A stretch of 21,087 nucleotides of DNA from Cyclobacteriaceae bacterium (GCA_947458795.1 CANHCD010000007.1:1-21087), one strand, 5' to 3'; shown: positions 1 to 7,032, counted from the stretch's first letter. Notes: generated by a model not told the origin, from the sequence alone. Made by a program: numbers and translations.

Positions 1-1372
1 CAACCACCTTGACCTTCCTTCCATTCAATGGGTGGAGAACTATTTGAAAAATTACGAGGGGGCAGTCATCGTGGTGTCCCACGATCAAACTTTCTTGGAC
101 AACTGTATCAGTACCACTGTAGAAGTGGCCAATGAGACCTTGACGGCCTATGCGGGCAACTATTCCTACTACAGGGGGGAGAAAAAACTCCGTATGGAGC
201 TCCAGCAAAATGCCTTTGAAAATCAGCAACAGATGATCAAGCAGACTGAGAAATTCATTGAGCGATTCCGTGCCAAGGCTACCAAGTCCAACCAGGTGCA
301 ATCCCGAATCAAGGCCTTAGATAGGCTGGACCGAGTACATGAAGTGGTCAATGACGAGGCCTTTGTAAACTTTAAATTTAAGTTTTCTCAGAAATCAGGC
401 CGCGATGTGGTGACTTTGGATCATGTTTCCAAGGCATATGGTGACCTTACTATACTTAAAAATACCGTAGCACGAATTGAGCGTGGAGATAAAATTGCCT
501 TGATTGGAGCCAATGGAAAAGGGAAATCTACCCTGCTCCGAATCATTGCAGGTACGGAAGTGCTTCAAGGTTCGCGGCAGGAAGGCCATAACGTAATCAA
601 ATCCTTTTTTGCGCAGCATCAGCTGGAGGCATTGACCCTAGACAACGAGATCATTCAGGAAATGTCTCAGGCGGGAAGCAAAAAGACAGAAATGGAGCTG
701 AGAGGGGTATTGGGATGTTTCTTGTTTTCCAATGAGGAAGTGTACAAGAAAATCAAGGTGCTATCAGGAGGAGAAAAATCACGTGTAGCCTTGGCCAAAA
801 CGCTCATCTCTGAGGCTAATTTTTTATTGCTCGATGAACCAACCAACCACTTGGATTTTCAATCGGTCAATATTCTAATTCAAGCCTTGCAGCAATACGA
901 AGGTACGTTCATTACCGTGTCTCACGACAGGCACTTCATCAAGGGAGTGGCGAACAAGATCTGGTACATCGAGCAGCACGAAATCAAAGAATATCCAGGT
1001 ACCTACGAAGAATACGAGTTTTGGAGAAGTCAGCAGCTGGAAGTTCCTGCCACAGCAGCTGTTCAAAAGTCGGTTAAAGTGGAAGTTGCGACTCCAAAAA
1101 GCAAGGAAGATTCCCAGCAGGCCAAGCGAGAACTGAAAAAATTGGAAGAGCAGTTGCAACTGGTTGAAAAAGAAATCAGTCAGCATGAGGCTAAAAAGAA
1201 GGATTTGGAGGATAAATTGGCTGATCCATCCTTGTATTTGGATGAGGTTAAGGCTCAAAAAATCCAAGCTAGCTACCAACAAGTGGAAGAATCACTTGAA
1301 ACTGCAAATACCTCTTGGGAGAAGTTGGTGGATCAAATCTCCCAGCTTCAACAGCAAGCCACCCTCGCTTAA
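1..1372 (+). CDS. ABC-F family ATPase, 3' part (5' end outside window)
   Basis: This is a soluble tandem-ABC ATPase of the ABC-F family, whose members act on the ribosome rather than in membranes. The frame is open from base 2 and the first residues read NHLDLP, the end of the first Walker B region, so the left edge cuts ATPase domain 1; the GTG at 32 is internal and not a start. Next come the H-loop (SHD), then the charged helical inter-domain linker (about 200-340) typical of the family. Domain 2 has Walker A GANGKGKST (506-532), signature LSGGEKS (761-781), Walker B LLLDEP plus TNHLD (about 824-856) and a second SHD (920-928). No transmembrane segment is present. The C-terminus (about 1100-1354) is a strongly charged coiled coil like that of Uup-type members. 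The T9SS plug gene follows 14 nt later. Class is certain; the ABC-F subfamily cannot be fixed from this fragment. Confidence 0.95.
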   Translation, partial: NHLDLPSIQWVENYLKNYEGAVIVVSHDQTFLDNCISTTVEVANETLTAYAGNYSYYRGEKKLRMELQQNAFENQQQMIKQTEKFIERFRAKATKSNQVQSRIKALDRLDRVHEVVNDEAFVNFKFKFSQKSGRDVVTLDHVSKAYGDLTILKNTVARIERGDKIALIGANGKGKSTLLRIIAGTEVLQGSRQEGHNVIKSFFAQHQLEALTLDNEIIQEMSQAGSKKTEMELRGVLGCFLFSNEEVYKKIKVLSGGEKSRVALAKTLISEANFLLLDEPTNHLDFQSVNILIQALQQYEGTFITVSHDRHFIKGVANKIWYIEQHEIKEYPGTYEEYEFWRSQQLEVPATAAVQKSVKVEVATPKSKEDSQQAKRELKKLEEQLQLVEKEISQHEAKKKDLEDKLADPSLYLDEVKAQKIQASYQQVEESLETANTSWEKLVDQISQLQQQATLA

Positions 1373-1386
1373 ATTTCAATGCTTCG

Positions 1387-2655
1387 ATGAAATTACGTTT
1401 CCTTTTTATCCTCTTCACGACCATAGCATTTAGAATAAATGCGCAGGTTCTGGAAGATAAAGTATTCGTAGATCATATTTTATCGGTTCGCATGTTCCCA
1501 CAGGGAGCAGGGACAGAAAGCCAGCTGGTTTCTCCTGTGATTTCCTTGACTGATTCGAAGTCCTTGGTGGTGATTTTTGATGATTTGTCTTATGATCCCG
1601 AGTTGTATTCTGCCAAACTGGTGCATTGTGATGCAGATTGGAAAAAATCAGCCTTGAAAGACACTGATTTTTCGCTGGCATTTAACGAGTACAATGTGTT
1701 GGACTATGCCTATTCTGTGAATACGCGAGTGCCTTATATCCGGTATTCGTTTACCCTTCCTCGCGTAAGTAAATCAGGAAATTACCTCCTAAAAGTCTAC
1801 AAGAACCGAGATGAAAATGCGGTTATCTTCACGCGAAGGTTTATGATCGTCGAGAATCTAGCTGTGGTCGGTGCACAATTGGTGCCTCCAGTGCAGACTG
1901 AAGATCGACGTGCCTTGCAGCAAATCAATGCCACTGTGAATTACAGCAACTTGGAAGTGATCGATCCGCTCGCTCAAGTCAAGGTGTACATGCGTCAAAA
2001 TCAACGCTGGGATAATGTTAAGTTTCTCTCCAAACCTACCTTTTTGAATCAGAACTCCAAGTTGATTCGCTACGAACCATTTGAAGGGGAGAGCACCTTT
2101 CGAGCGGGCAACGAATTTCGATTTTTAGATTTACGGTTTATCCGTGCCACAGGAGTGAATGTGGCCTCGATCAAGGTAGAAGAATCGTTAATTTCGGCAG
2201 AGGCAAGGGTAGATCTTCCTCGTCCTGGTGGAGCCTATGCGCAATATTTGGACTTGAATGGGCAATATGTTGTGCAAACGAACGACCGGCCAGGAGGGGA
2301 TCCTGAAGTGGAGAGTGAATACATCTACACTACTTTTTACTTGAATGATGCGCCCGGAAAAACCATTAAACTAATGGGTGCCCTTAGTCAATGGGGTAAA
2401 GCTCCTGAGGCTACCTTAGTCTATGATGCCAAGAAGCAGCTTTACAGCACCTCCTTACTTTTGAAGCAAGGATGGTATGACTACCAGTATGCAACAGATC
2501 TTGGAGCTGGTAAATTGGATTTTGAACCCTTAGAAGGGAGTCATTTTCAAACTGAGAATGAGTACGAAATCCTGGTGTATTACCGAGCGCTTGGATCTCG
2601 CTACGATCAGTTGGTAGGATATGTCTACCTGCAACCCAATAGGAGAAGGCTTTGA
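1387..2655 (+). CDS. Type IX secretion system plug protein (DUF5103)
   Basis: A predicted 422-residue exported protein. The ATG at 1387 is chosen because it begins a clean signal peptide (MKLRFLFILFTTIAFRINAQ); longer versions of the frame run back into the end of the ABC-F gene. The mature part is beta-rich and matches the DUF5103 family from memory: an N-terminal domain with SDSKSLVVIFDDLS-like strands, and a C-terminal Ig/carbohydrate-module-like domain containing GWYDYQY and ending YVYLQPNRRRL. In Flavobacterium johnsoniae a DUF5103 protein is the Plug that closes the periplasmic side of the SprA translocon, which would make this a periplasmic or outer-membrane-associated T9SS part. It starts 14 nt after the ABC-F stop, so co-transcription is likely. 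A strong terminator follows. Family assignment is confident; function rests on homologues. Confidence 0.85.
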   Translation: MKLRFLFILFTTIAFRINAQVLEDKVFVDHILSVRMFPQGAGTESQLVSPVISLTDSKSLVVIFDDLSYDPELYSAKLVHCDADWKKSALKDTDFSLAFNEYNVLDYAYSVNTRVPYIRYSFTLPRVSKSGNYLLKVYKNRDENAVIFTRRFMIVENLAVVGAQLVPPVQTEDRRALQQINATVNYSNLEVIDPLAQVKVYMRQNQRWDNVKFLSKPTFLNQNSKLIRYEPFEGESTFRAGNEFRFLDLRFIRATGVNVASIKVEESLISAEARVDLPRPGGAYAQYLDLNGQYVVQTNDRPGGDPEVESEYIYTTFYLNDAPGKTIKLMGALSQWGKAPEATLVYDAKKQLYSTSLLLKQGWYDYQYATDLGAGKLDFEPLEGSHFQTENEYEILVYYRALGSRYDQLVGYVYLQPNRRRL

Positions 2656-2667
2656 TTTTTTATAGGT

Positions 2668-2713
2668 AAAAAAATAGCCTCCAAAATTCTAGATTTTTGG
2701 AGGCTTATTTTTT
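2668..2713. terminator. Bidirectional intrinsic terminator between the plug gene and the cas6-like gene
   Basis: An 11-bp perfect stem (2676-2686 AGCCTCCAAAA pairing with 2695-2705 TTTTGGAGGCT) encloses an 8-nt loop. It is flanked by an A-run (2668-2674) on the left and a T-run (2708-2713) on the right, so it can work in both directions. It sits between two convergent stop codons (2655 on + and 2729 on -), as expected for a shared terminator. Confidence 0.9.
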
Positions 2714-2728
2714 AAAGCTTGGAGTAAA

Positions 2729-3619
2729 TTAAAATTCCTCTGTGGAAGCTTCTGTTTCTTCTTCCGTAGGAGCTACATTTTGTCTTACTCGATCCCCTGT
2801 AGATTTGTAAGGAACAAATCCCTCTCTTTTAAATTTGTAAGGGGTAGTCTTATTGTCAGCAGGATGCGTGGCTAAGTCCATCATTCCAAAACCTTTGTGG
2901 GTGAAAGCACCTAATCCGCACTTAAATACAAAATCTTGTACTTCAGGAGCTGCATAGAGCGTGAACGGAAGCGTGTAGCCTCTTACTTCGTATTTCACAT
3001 CTAGGTCGTATACGGCATAGATTCGCGCAAATTTCTTTTGCTGCTCTTTCAACTTGTTGACATAGACCATATCTGGCACCACCTGGAACTTGAAGAAAGA
3101 CTCCATTTGTTCTGGGGTGTACCATCCTGATTTCTCCATACGAGTCAGTGTTGATTCGTACAACAAATCAGAAAATTCATCGCTGTCTGGGTTGATAAAT
3201 CGCTTGCCCGCTTCTTCATTGAATGCGGGAGTGATGAGTACCAAAGGAGAGATGCACACAAACTTATTTGAAACTTCCAAAATTGGCTCCGTCTCAAGTT
3301 CAGTGTATTCCGGGGAGAGGATCAAATTACCGAGTTCAATTTTTGAAGTAGCAAAAACTTGTTCCAACAAATAATCAATGAATTCCTCACTTTGAGAAGA
3401 AAGGACAAGTGTCACCAAGCTAGAGTAGTAGTGCAAACCACTACGGCTGACCTTGGTTTGTCCCTTTAATCCCGAGAAATTAAAGAAGTTGTAGTTGTAG
3501 AAATCTTCTCTTCCTCCTTTGACGATCAGTCCTTTAAGGAATTGAGCCAGAATATACTGGTGATGGAAAGGCAAAAAGGAGCCTTTGTTTTTTAGGGAAA
3601 ATATCAGTCGTACTCTCAC
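2729..3619 (-). CDS. cas6: Orphan Cas6-like CRISPR RNA endoribonuclease family protein
   Basis: A 296-residue protein with the Cas6/RAMP layout. The N-terminus MRVRLIFSL is the first ferredoxin-like strand; LPFHHQYILAQFL is the usual early helix; SPLVL (124-128) and the stretch around INPDSDEFSDLL (142-153) match the mid-protein block; EVRGYTLPF (211-219) precedes the glycine-rich loop GLGAFTHKGFGMM (235-247, GxGxxxxxGxG). Family Cas6 proteins cut CRISPR precursor RNA. Here no other cas gene and no repeat array is visible. At the position where many Cas6 proteins carry the catalytic histidine (about 35-50) there is none; histidines occur at 19, 20 and 63. A charged tail of about 45 residues follows the glycine loop, longer than usual. 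The start is taken as GTG 3619, which gives the canonical Cas6 N-terminus; the longer frame begins with TTG at 3643 and adds eight residues not typical of the family. Family call is strong, role uncertain. Confidence 0.85.
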   Translation of the reverse strand: MRVRLIFSLKNKGSFLPFHHQYILAQFLKGLIVKGGREDFYNYNFFNFSGLKGQTKVSRSGLHYYSSLVTLVLSSQSEEFIDYLLEQVFATSKIELGNLILSPEYTELETEPILEVSNKFVCISPLVLITPAFNEEAGKRFINPDSDEFSDLLYESTLTRMEKSGWYTPEQMESFFKFQVVPDMVYVNKLKEQQKKFARIYAVYDLDVKYEVRGYTLPFTLYAAPEVQDFVFKCGLGAFTHKGFGMMDLATHPADNKTTPYKFKREGFVPYKSTGDRVRQNVAPTEEETEASTEEF

Positions 3620-3687
3620 GGTTTTAAAAATAAAATGAAACAATGGTGAGCAATATGCTCTAAATCTGGTTATTAGAATTATTTATG

Positions 3688-3720
3688 CAAATCTACACAT
3701 ATTTTTAAAGCAAAAATCAA
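3688..3720 (-). promoter_or_regulatory. Candidate Bacteroidota promoter for the cas6-like gene
   Basis: On the minus strand TAGATTTG (3695-3688) matches the Bacteroidota -7 consensus TAnnTTTG exactly. A TTG at 3720-3718 lies 22 nt upstream, within the accepted 17-23 range; another TTG is only 15 nt away. It overlaps the ychF stop codon, so cas6 could be transcribed independently of ychF. The expected leader to GTG 3619 is about 60 nt. This is a motif match only. Confidence 0.5.
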
Positions 3721-4814
3721 ACATTGAACCTAAAATGCATGATATCACCATCTTGAACAACATATTCCTTGCCTTCGATGGATATTTTGCCATTTTCTCT
3801 ACAACCAGCTTCGGTTTTAAATTGTTTGTAGTCAGCGATAGCAATTACTTCTGCCTTGATAAATCCTCTCTCGAAGTCGGTGTGAATCACTCCTGCAGCT
3901 TGTGGAGCTTTCCAACCTTTGCGAATGGTCCATGCACGAACTTCCTGTACGCCTGCAGTAAAGTAGGTGATCAAGTTGAGTAGGCTATAGGCACCATAAA
4001 TCAAACGGTTCAATCCACTTTCATTAAGGCCATACTCTCCTAAAAATAGTTCTTTTTCTTCTGCATCATCCAATTCTGCAATTTGAGACTCTATCGCAGC
4101 ACAGAGGATGATTACTTCCGCATTTTCCTCTTTCACTTTATCCCGAAGGCGGTCAACAAACACATTACCTGTATGGATGCTTGATTCATCTACATTGGCC
4201 ACATAGAGTACTGGCTTAATGGTGAGGAGATGGAGATCTCGTACTGCCTCTAGATCTTCTTTATCCACTTCAATTGCCCGTGCATTGAGGCCTGCAGTTA
4301 GTCCATCCTTAAATTGAAGAAGCGTTTCCAACTCTCTTTTGGATTTGGCATCCCCAGATTTGGCCATTTTTTCGATACGCTGAATCTTTTTTTCTACGGA
4401 CTCCAAATCCTTGAGCTGCAGTTCAGTGTCAATGACCTCCTTGTCGAACAAGGGATCTACACCACCTGCAACGTGCACGATGTTGTCGTCTTCAAAGCAA
4501 CGGATGACGTGGATGATGGCATCTACCTCCCGGATATTGGCAAGAAATTTATTGCCTAAGCCTTCTCCTTTGGAAGCACCTTTCACCAATCCAGCGATGT
4601 CCACAAACTCAATGATTGTAGGTACTACCCGTTGTGGATTTACGAGTGCCTCAAGTTCCTGGAGGCGAGAATCAGGTACTGAAACTACCCCTACATTGGG
4701 TTCGATGGTGCAAAAAGGAAAGTTAGCTGCTTCAGCTTTAGCGCTTGATAGCGCATTAAACAAGGTAGATTTGCCCACATTGGGAAGACCTACTATGCCA
4801 CATTGTAATGCCAT
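3717..4814 (-). CDS. ychF: YchF/OLA1-type ribosome-associated ATPase
   Basis: A 365-residue Obg-family P-loop NTPase that prefers ATP over GTP, known to bind ribosomes and to take part in stress responses. G1 is GLPNVGKS (9-16), G3 is DIAGL (72-76), followed by the glycine-rich VKGASKGEGLGNKF. The G4 position reads NVDE (207-210) instead of NKxD, the hallmark of the ATP-selective YchF branch. A helical coiled insertion (about 130-165) and a C-terminal TGS domain ending QDGDIMHFRFNV complete the usual architecture and length (E. coli YchF is 363 residues). The ATG at 4814 overlaps the last base of the upstream permease stop (TAATG), a translational coupling arrangement. Assignment is very secure. 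Confidence 0.98.
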   Translation of the reverse strand: MALQCGIVGLPNVGKSTLFNALSSAKAEAANFPFCTIEPNVGVVSVPDSRLQELEALVNPQRVVPTIIEFVDIAGLVKGASKGEGLGNKFLANIREVDAIIHVIRCFEDDNIVHVAGGVDPLFDKEVIDTELQLKDLESVEKKIQRIEKMAKSGDAKSKRELETLLQFKDGLTAGLNARAIEVDKEDLEAVRDLHLLTIKPVLYVANVDESSIHTGNVFVDRLRDKVKEENAEVIILCAAIESQIAELDDAEEKELFLGEYGLNESGLNRLIYGAYSLLNLITYFTAGVQEVRAWTIRKGWKAPQAAGVIHTDFERGFIKAEVIAIADYKQFKTEAGCRENGKISIEGKEYVVQDGDIMHFRFNV

Positions 4815-5908
4815 TAATTCGTTGCTTTAATTTTAAATATTTTGTAGGACTTGTACCCACTGTAAAATTCCAAAATCGATACTCTGAAAATGGTGTAAAC
4901 GGGTATGGCAAATATCATCCCTAGGATTCCTGCGATTTTTGCTCCGGCAAAGATAATAACAAATATTTCAAGGGGATGTGCTTTTACTGATTTGGAAAAA
5001 ATAACAGGCTGTAGCACCACATTATCTGTGATTTGTACTGCTGCAAAAACAGAGATGATCTTAAATAGTAAAAAATTGTAGTCGTTGTCTGTTGAAAAGT
5101 CTCCCGTCGAAACCCCCACCACGATACCAAAAATGGTACCCAGGATTGGACCAGCATAGGGGATGAGGTTGGCAATCGCTGCAAAAAGGGCAATGGTCAA
5201 TGCGTATTCGACCCCTGCTAGGCTTAGGCCTGAAGCAGCGAGGAGAAAAATAGCCAATACCTGGAGTAGTAATCCAAAAAGGTAATTGGAAAGTAACTTT
5301 TCAACTTTGGTAAAAGTGGCCACCGATAGCTCGAAATAGGCGTTTGGAATAAGATTTAATAGATTTCGACGAAGAAGCCCATTTTCGAGAAGTAGGAAAA
5401 AAGTGATAAAGGCCACTGCCATTGTACCTATAAATATGCTGCTGGTAACAGAGATGACGCCAGTGATGAAGCCACCAATATCAAATTTTTGGAGTGCCGC
5501 TTGTACGGAAAGACGCAATTCTTCGAGGAGAATGCCTTTTTTGTTTTCAATAAGTTGGTACTTCATCAAAAACCGCTCTAGCTTCTCTAGGGGAACTTCA
5601 AGTTGCAGGTAGATGCTTTCCAAATCCAAGTCGCTCAGCAGAATGACTTGGCGATTGATTAATGGAAAGAAAAGAAGCCCAAGCAAGAATACGATAGAAA
5701 CTACTGTGGCATAGGAGGCTAGAATAGCAATGCCACGCGGAATGTGCTGCCCTAGAATATGTACTTCGTTGACCTTGTTTGTAAGTGGTCTCAGCAGTGC
5801 AGCTAAGATGAGTGAGGTGACCAAATAGAGGGAAATAGCAGAAAAATACCAGCCAAAAACCAGGAAAGTGGCAAAGAATAGAATGAGGTAGACGAAAAAC
5901 CGCTGCAT
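4814..5908 (-). CDS. AI-2E family transporter (permease), copy 1
   Basis: A 364-residue integral inner-membrane protein with the AI-2E (formerly UPF0118) layout: paired N-terminal transmembrane helices, a soluble stretch (about 85-150), then a block of C-terminal helices containing the family's NLIPYAGPILG motif and a final segment after KAHPLEIFVIIFAG. Family members have been linked to autoinducer-2 export (TqsA) or cation/proton antiport, so the substrate here is open. ATG 5908 begins MQRFFVYLILFF, a natural membrane start. Its stop shares a base with the ychF start. A hairpin lies 8-30 nt upstream of the ATG. A second family member lies at 12829-13929 and is clearly divergent in sequence. 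Family is secure, function unassigned. Confidence 0.93.
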   Translation of the reverse strand: MQRFFVYLILFFATFLVFGWYFSAISLYLVTSLILAALLRPLTNKVNEVHILGQHIPRGIAILASYATVVSIVFLLGLLFFPLINRQVILLSDLDLESIYLQLEVPLEKLERFLMKYQLIENKKGILLEELRLSVQAALQKFDIGGFITGVISVTSSIFIGTMAVAFITFFLLLENGLLRRNLLNLIPNAYFELSVATFTKVEKLLSNYLFGLLLQVLAIFLLAASGLSLAGVEYALTIALFAAIANLIPYAGPILGTIFGIVVGVSTGDFSTDNDYNFLLFKIISVFAAVQITDNVVLQPVIFSKSVKAHPLEIFVIIFAGAKIAGILGMIFAIPVYTIFRVSILEFYSGYKSYKIFKIKATN

Positions 5909-5915
5909 GGTATCA

Positions 5916-5939
5916 AAGAAAAGGAGGCATAAGCCTCCT
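5916..5939 (-). terminator. Hairpin with T-rich tail, probable terminator of the DUF3276 gene
   Basis: On the minus strand AGGAGGC, loop TTAT, GCCTCCT is followed by TTTTCTTT. It lies about 50 nt after the DUF3276 stop and only a few bases before the permease ATG at 5908. The tail is interrupted by a C, so termination may be partial. If transcription starts at the adjacent TATATTTG box, the hairpin would instead lie in the permease leader and could cover its ribosome-binding region. Confidence 0.6.
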
Positions 5940-5947
5940 CAAATATA
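5940..5947 (-). promoter_or_regulatory. Candidate -7 box for the AI-2E permease-ychF unit
   Basis: TATATTTG on the minus strand is an exact TAnnTTTG match, about 32 nt upstream of the ATG at 5908. No TTG is found at the expected -33 distance, so the match is weak as a full promoter. Initiation here would place the start of the message right at the GGAGGC hairpin. Confidence 0.35.
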
Positions 5948-5986
5948 TTGGAATAGGATGTGTATCCCTAATGCTTTTGAACTGGA

Positions 5987-6316
5987 TTATTCCCAGCGCA
6001 AGTCATTGTCAAGTTCCTTCTCAGAATCTTCATTTTCAAATTGCTCAAAATCGAAGTCAGGAAGTAAATCGTTTTTCACATGATCTACTGCTTCATTCAA
6101 GGCATTTACAAATTTGAAGAAATCCTCTTTGTACAAAAAGATTTTGTGCTTCTCGTAGCTGAAGTTATCTCCATCCATTCTGCGCTTACTTTCGGTGATG
6201 GTGAGGTAATAATCGTTGCCACGGGTTGACTTGATATCAAAAAAATAGGTTCGCTTTCCTGCTTTTACTTTCTTGGAGAAAATTTCCTCTCTATCGTATC
6301 CTCGGTGATCTTCCAA
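5987..6316 (-). CDS. PUR family DNA/RNA-binding protein (DUF3276)
   Basis: A small protein of 109 residues when started at the TTG at 6316. The conserved family core is intact: REEIFSKKVKAGKRTYFFD, STRGNDYYLTITESKRR, then KHKIFLYKEDFFKFVNALNEAVDHV, followed by an acidic tail (DFDFEQFENEDSEKELDNDLRWE, positions about 6059-5990). DUF3276 forms a single PUR repeat of the beta-beta-beta-beta-alpha type that dimerises and binds single-stranded nucleic acid; in Bacteroidota it is a small general nucleic-acid-binding protein. The open frame extends 53 codons further, to a TTG at 6475, but that part is basic, lacks family similarity and contains no ATG. The TTG at 6316 gives the expected N-terminus just before the core. 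A terminator-like hairpin lies downstream. Family is secure; the start is inferred. Confidence 0.88.
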   Translation of the reverse strand: MEDHRGYDREEIFSKKVKAGKRTYFFDIKSTRGNDYYLTITESKRRMDGDNFSYEKHKIFLYKEDFFKFVNALNEAVDHVKNDLLPDFDFEQFENEDSEKELDNDLRWE

Positions 6317-6665
6317 TGTTCTAGGGATTAAGGTTTGGAATGTATTAATATCGCATCTAAGATAAGCTAAAAGCAATTTAGATTTCAAAATCAATCCCCG
6401 CTTTTTTTTGAAAATCTGTAAAAAATAGGGTACAAGTTGTTTTAAATTCGATACAAACCTCGAAGAGTTAAACAAATTAAAGAAGTGTAACTGGTCTTCG
6501 ATTTGTGCTTTCTGAAGGCTATTTAATTGAAATTTAGCAGGATAGCTTTTGAGTCATCTGGTGTTTGCCGCTTAAAAAGTAATTTGATCTCTAGGTAGGT
6601 TACAGTTGAACTAAAAAAGGGCTGTTCCTTTCCAGAAACAGCCCCAATTCAGTTGTTTTTATAAA
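6317..6665. other. Intergenic region between DUF3276 and ferredoxin genes
   Basis: About 350 bases, AT-rich, containing the ferredoxin terminator (6613-6644) and the leader of the DUF3276 gene. The part from 6317 to 6475 is open in the DUF3276 frame but looks non-coding in composition. No exact TAnnTTTG box reading toward DUF3276 was found; the closest is TAAATTTC (6536-6529, one mismatch) without a TTG at the right distance. A short inverted repeat TTCGA-N8-TCGAA lies at 6447-6464. No RNA gene was recognised. Confidence 0.6.
6613..6644 (-). terminator. Intrinsic terminator of the ferredoxin gene
   Basis: On the minus strand GGGCTGTT (6644-6637) and AACAGCCC (6626-6619) form an 8-bp stem with a 10-nt loop, followed at once by six T. 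It lies 22 nt after the ferredoxin stop codon. Confidence 0.88.
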
Positions 6666-7013
6666 TCAGTCGCCGTGTAAGAATGCTTTTCTAGCAAGCA
6701 ACACTTCTTCGCTTTCTCTGTGATCCGGATCATCCACGCAGCAGTCTACGGGGCAAACTGCAGCGCACTGGGGCTCTTCATGGAAGCCGTTGCATTCGGT
6801 GCACTTCTCTGAAACGATGTAATAGAACTCATCAGAAACGGGAGTTTGTTTGTCTGTGCCAGCTACAACGCTGCCATCTGGAAGAGAGACTTCTTTCAAG
6901 TTAGTGCCTCCAGCCCAGGTCCATTCTATCCCTCCTTCATAAATTGCCGTATTTGGGCATTCAGGTTCGCATGCACCGCAATTGATGCATTCGTCTGTTA
7001 TCATTATTGCCAT
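6666..7013 (-). CDS. 2[4Fe-4S] ferredoxin, Allochromatium/YfhL-type with an inter-cluster insert
   Basis: A 115-residue cytoplasmic electron carrier. The first cluster motif is C9-x2-C12-x2-C15-x3-C19-P. The second is C71-x2-C74-x8-C83-x3-C87-P, followed by VDCC. The eight-residue gap between second-cluster cysteines (NGFHEEPQ) and the extended C-terminus (about DDPDHRESEEVLLARKAF) are hallmarks of the Allochromatium vinosum ferredoxin subgroup, known for low potentials. Between the clusters lies an extra stretch of about 35 residues (about 29-64, WTWAGGTNLKEVSLPDGS...) that the short classical members do not have. ATG 7013 follows a canonical promoter (7033-7063), and a terminator lies downstream, so the gene is a single-gene unit. 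It is divergent from the acyl-CoA reductase gene, a pairing I recall as common in Bacteroidota. The redox partner is not known from sequence. Confidence 0.93.
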   Translation of the reverse strand: MAIMITDECINCGACEPECPNTAIYEGGIEWTWAGGTNLKEVSLPDGSVVAGTDKQTPVSDEFYYIVSEKCTECNGFHEEPQCAAVCPVDCCVDDPDHRESEEVLLARKAFLHGD

Positions 7014-7032
7014 AGGTAGTCAAATTTGAATA

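Noticed and set aside
875..1282. 135-residue minus-strand frame within the ABC-F gene
   Set aside because: Low-complexity Leu/Phe-rich translation of the antisense of a coiled coil; not a real gene.
1..1372. ABC-F gene as a truncated or broken gene
   Set aside because: The frame is open to the first base and begins within domain 1; the cut is the window edge and not a mutation.
2656..3716. Possible CRISPR array near the cas6-like gene
   Set aside because: I looked for regularly spaced direct repeats around the gene and across the window and saw none.
6447..6464. TTCGA-N8-TCGAA inverted repeat as an operator
   Set aside because: Only 5-bp arms in AT-rich sequence, with no promoter box beside it; chance is likely.
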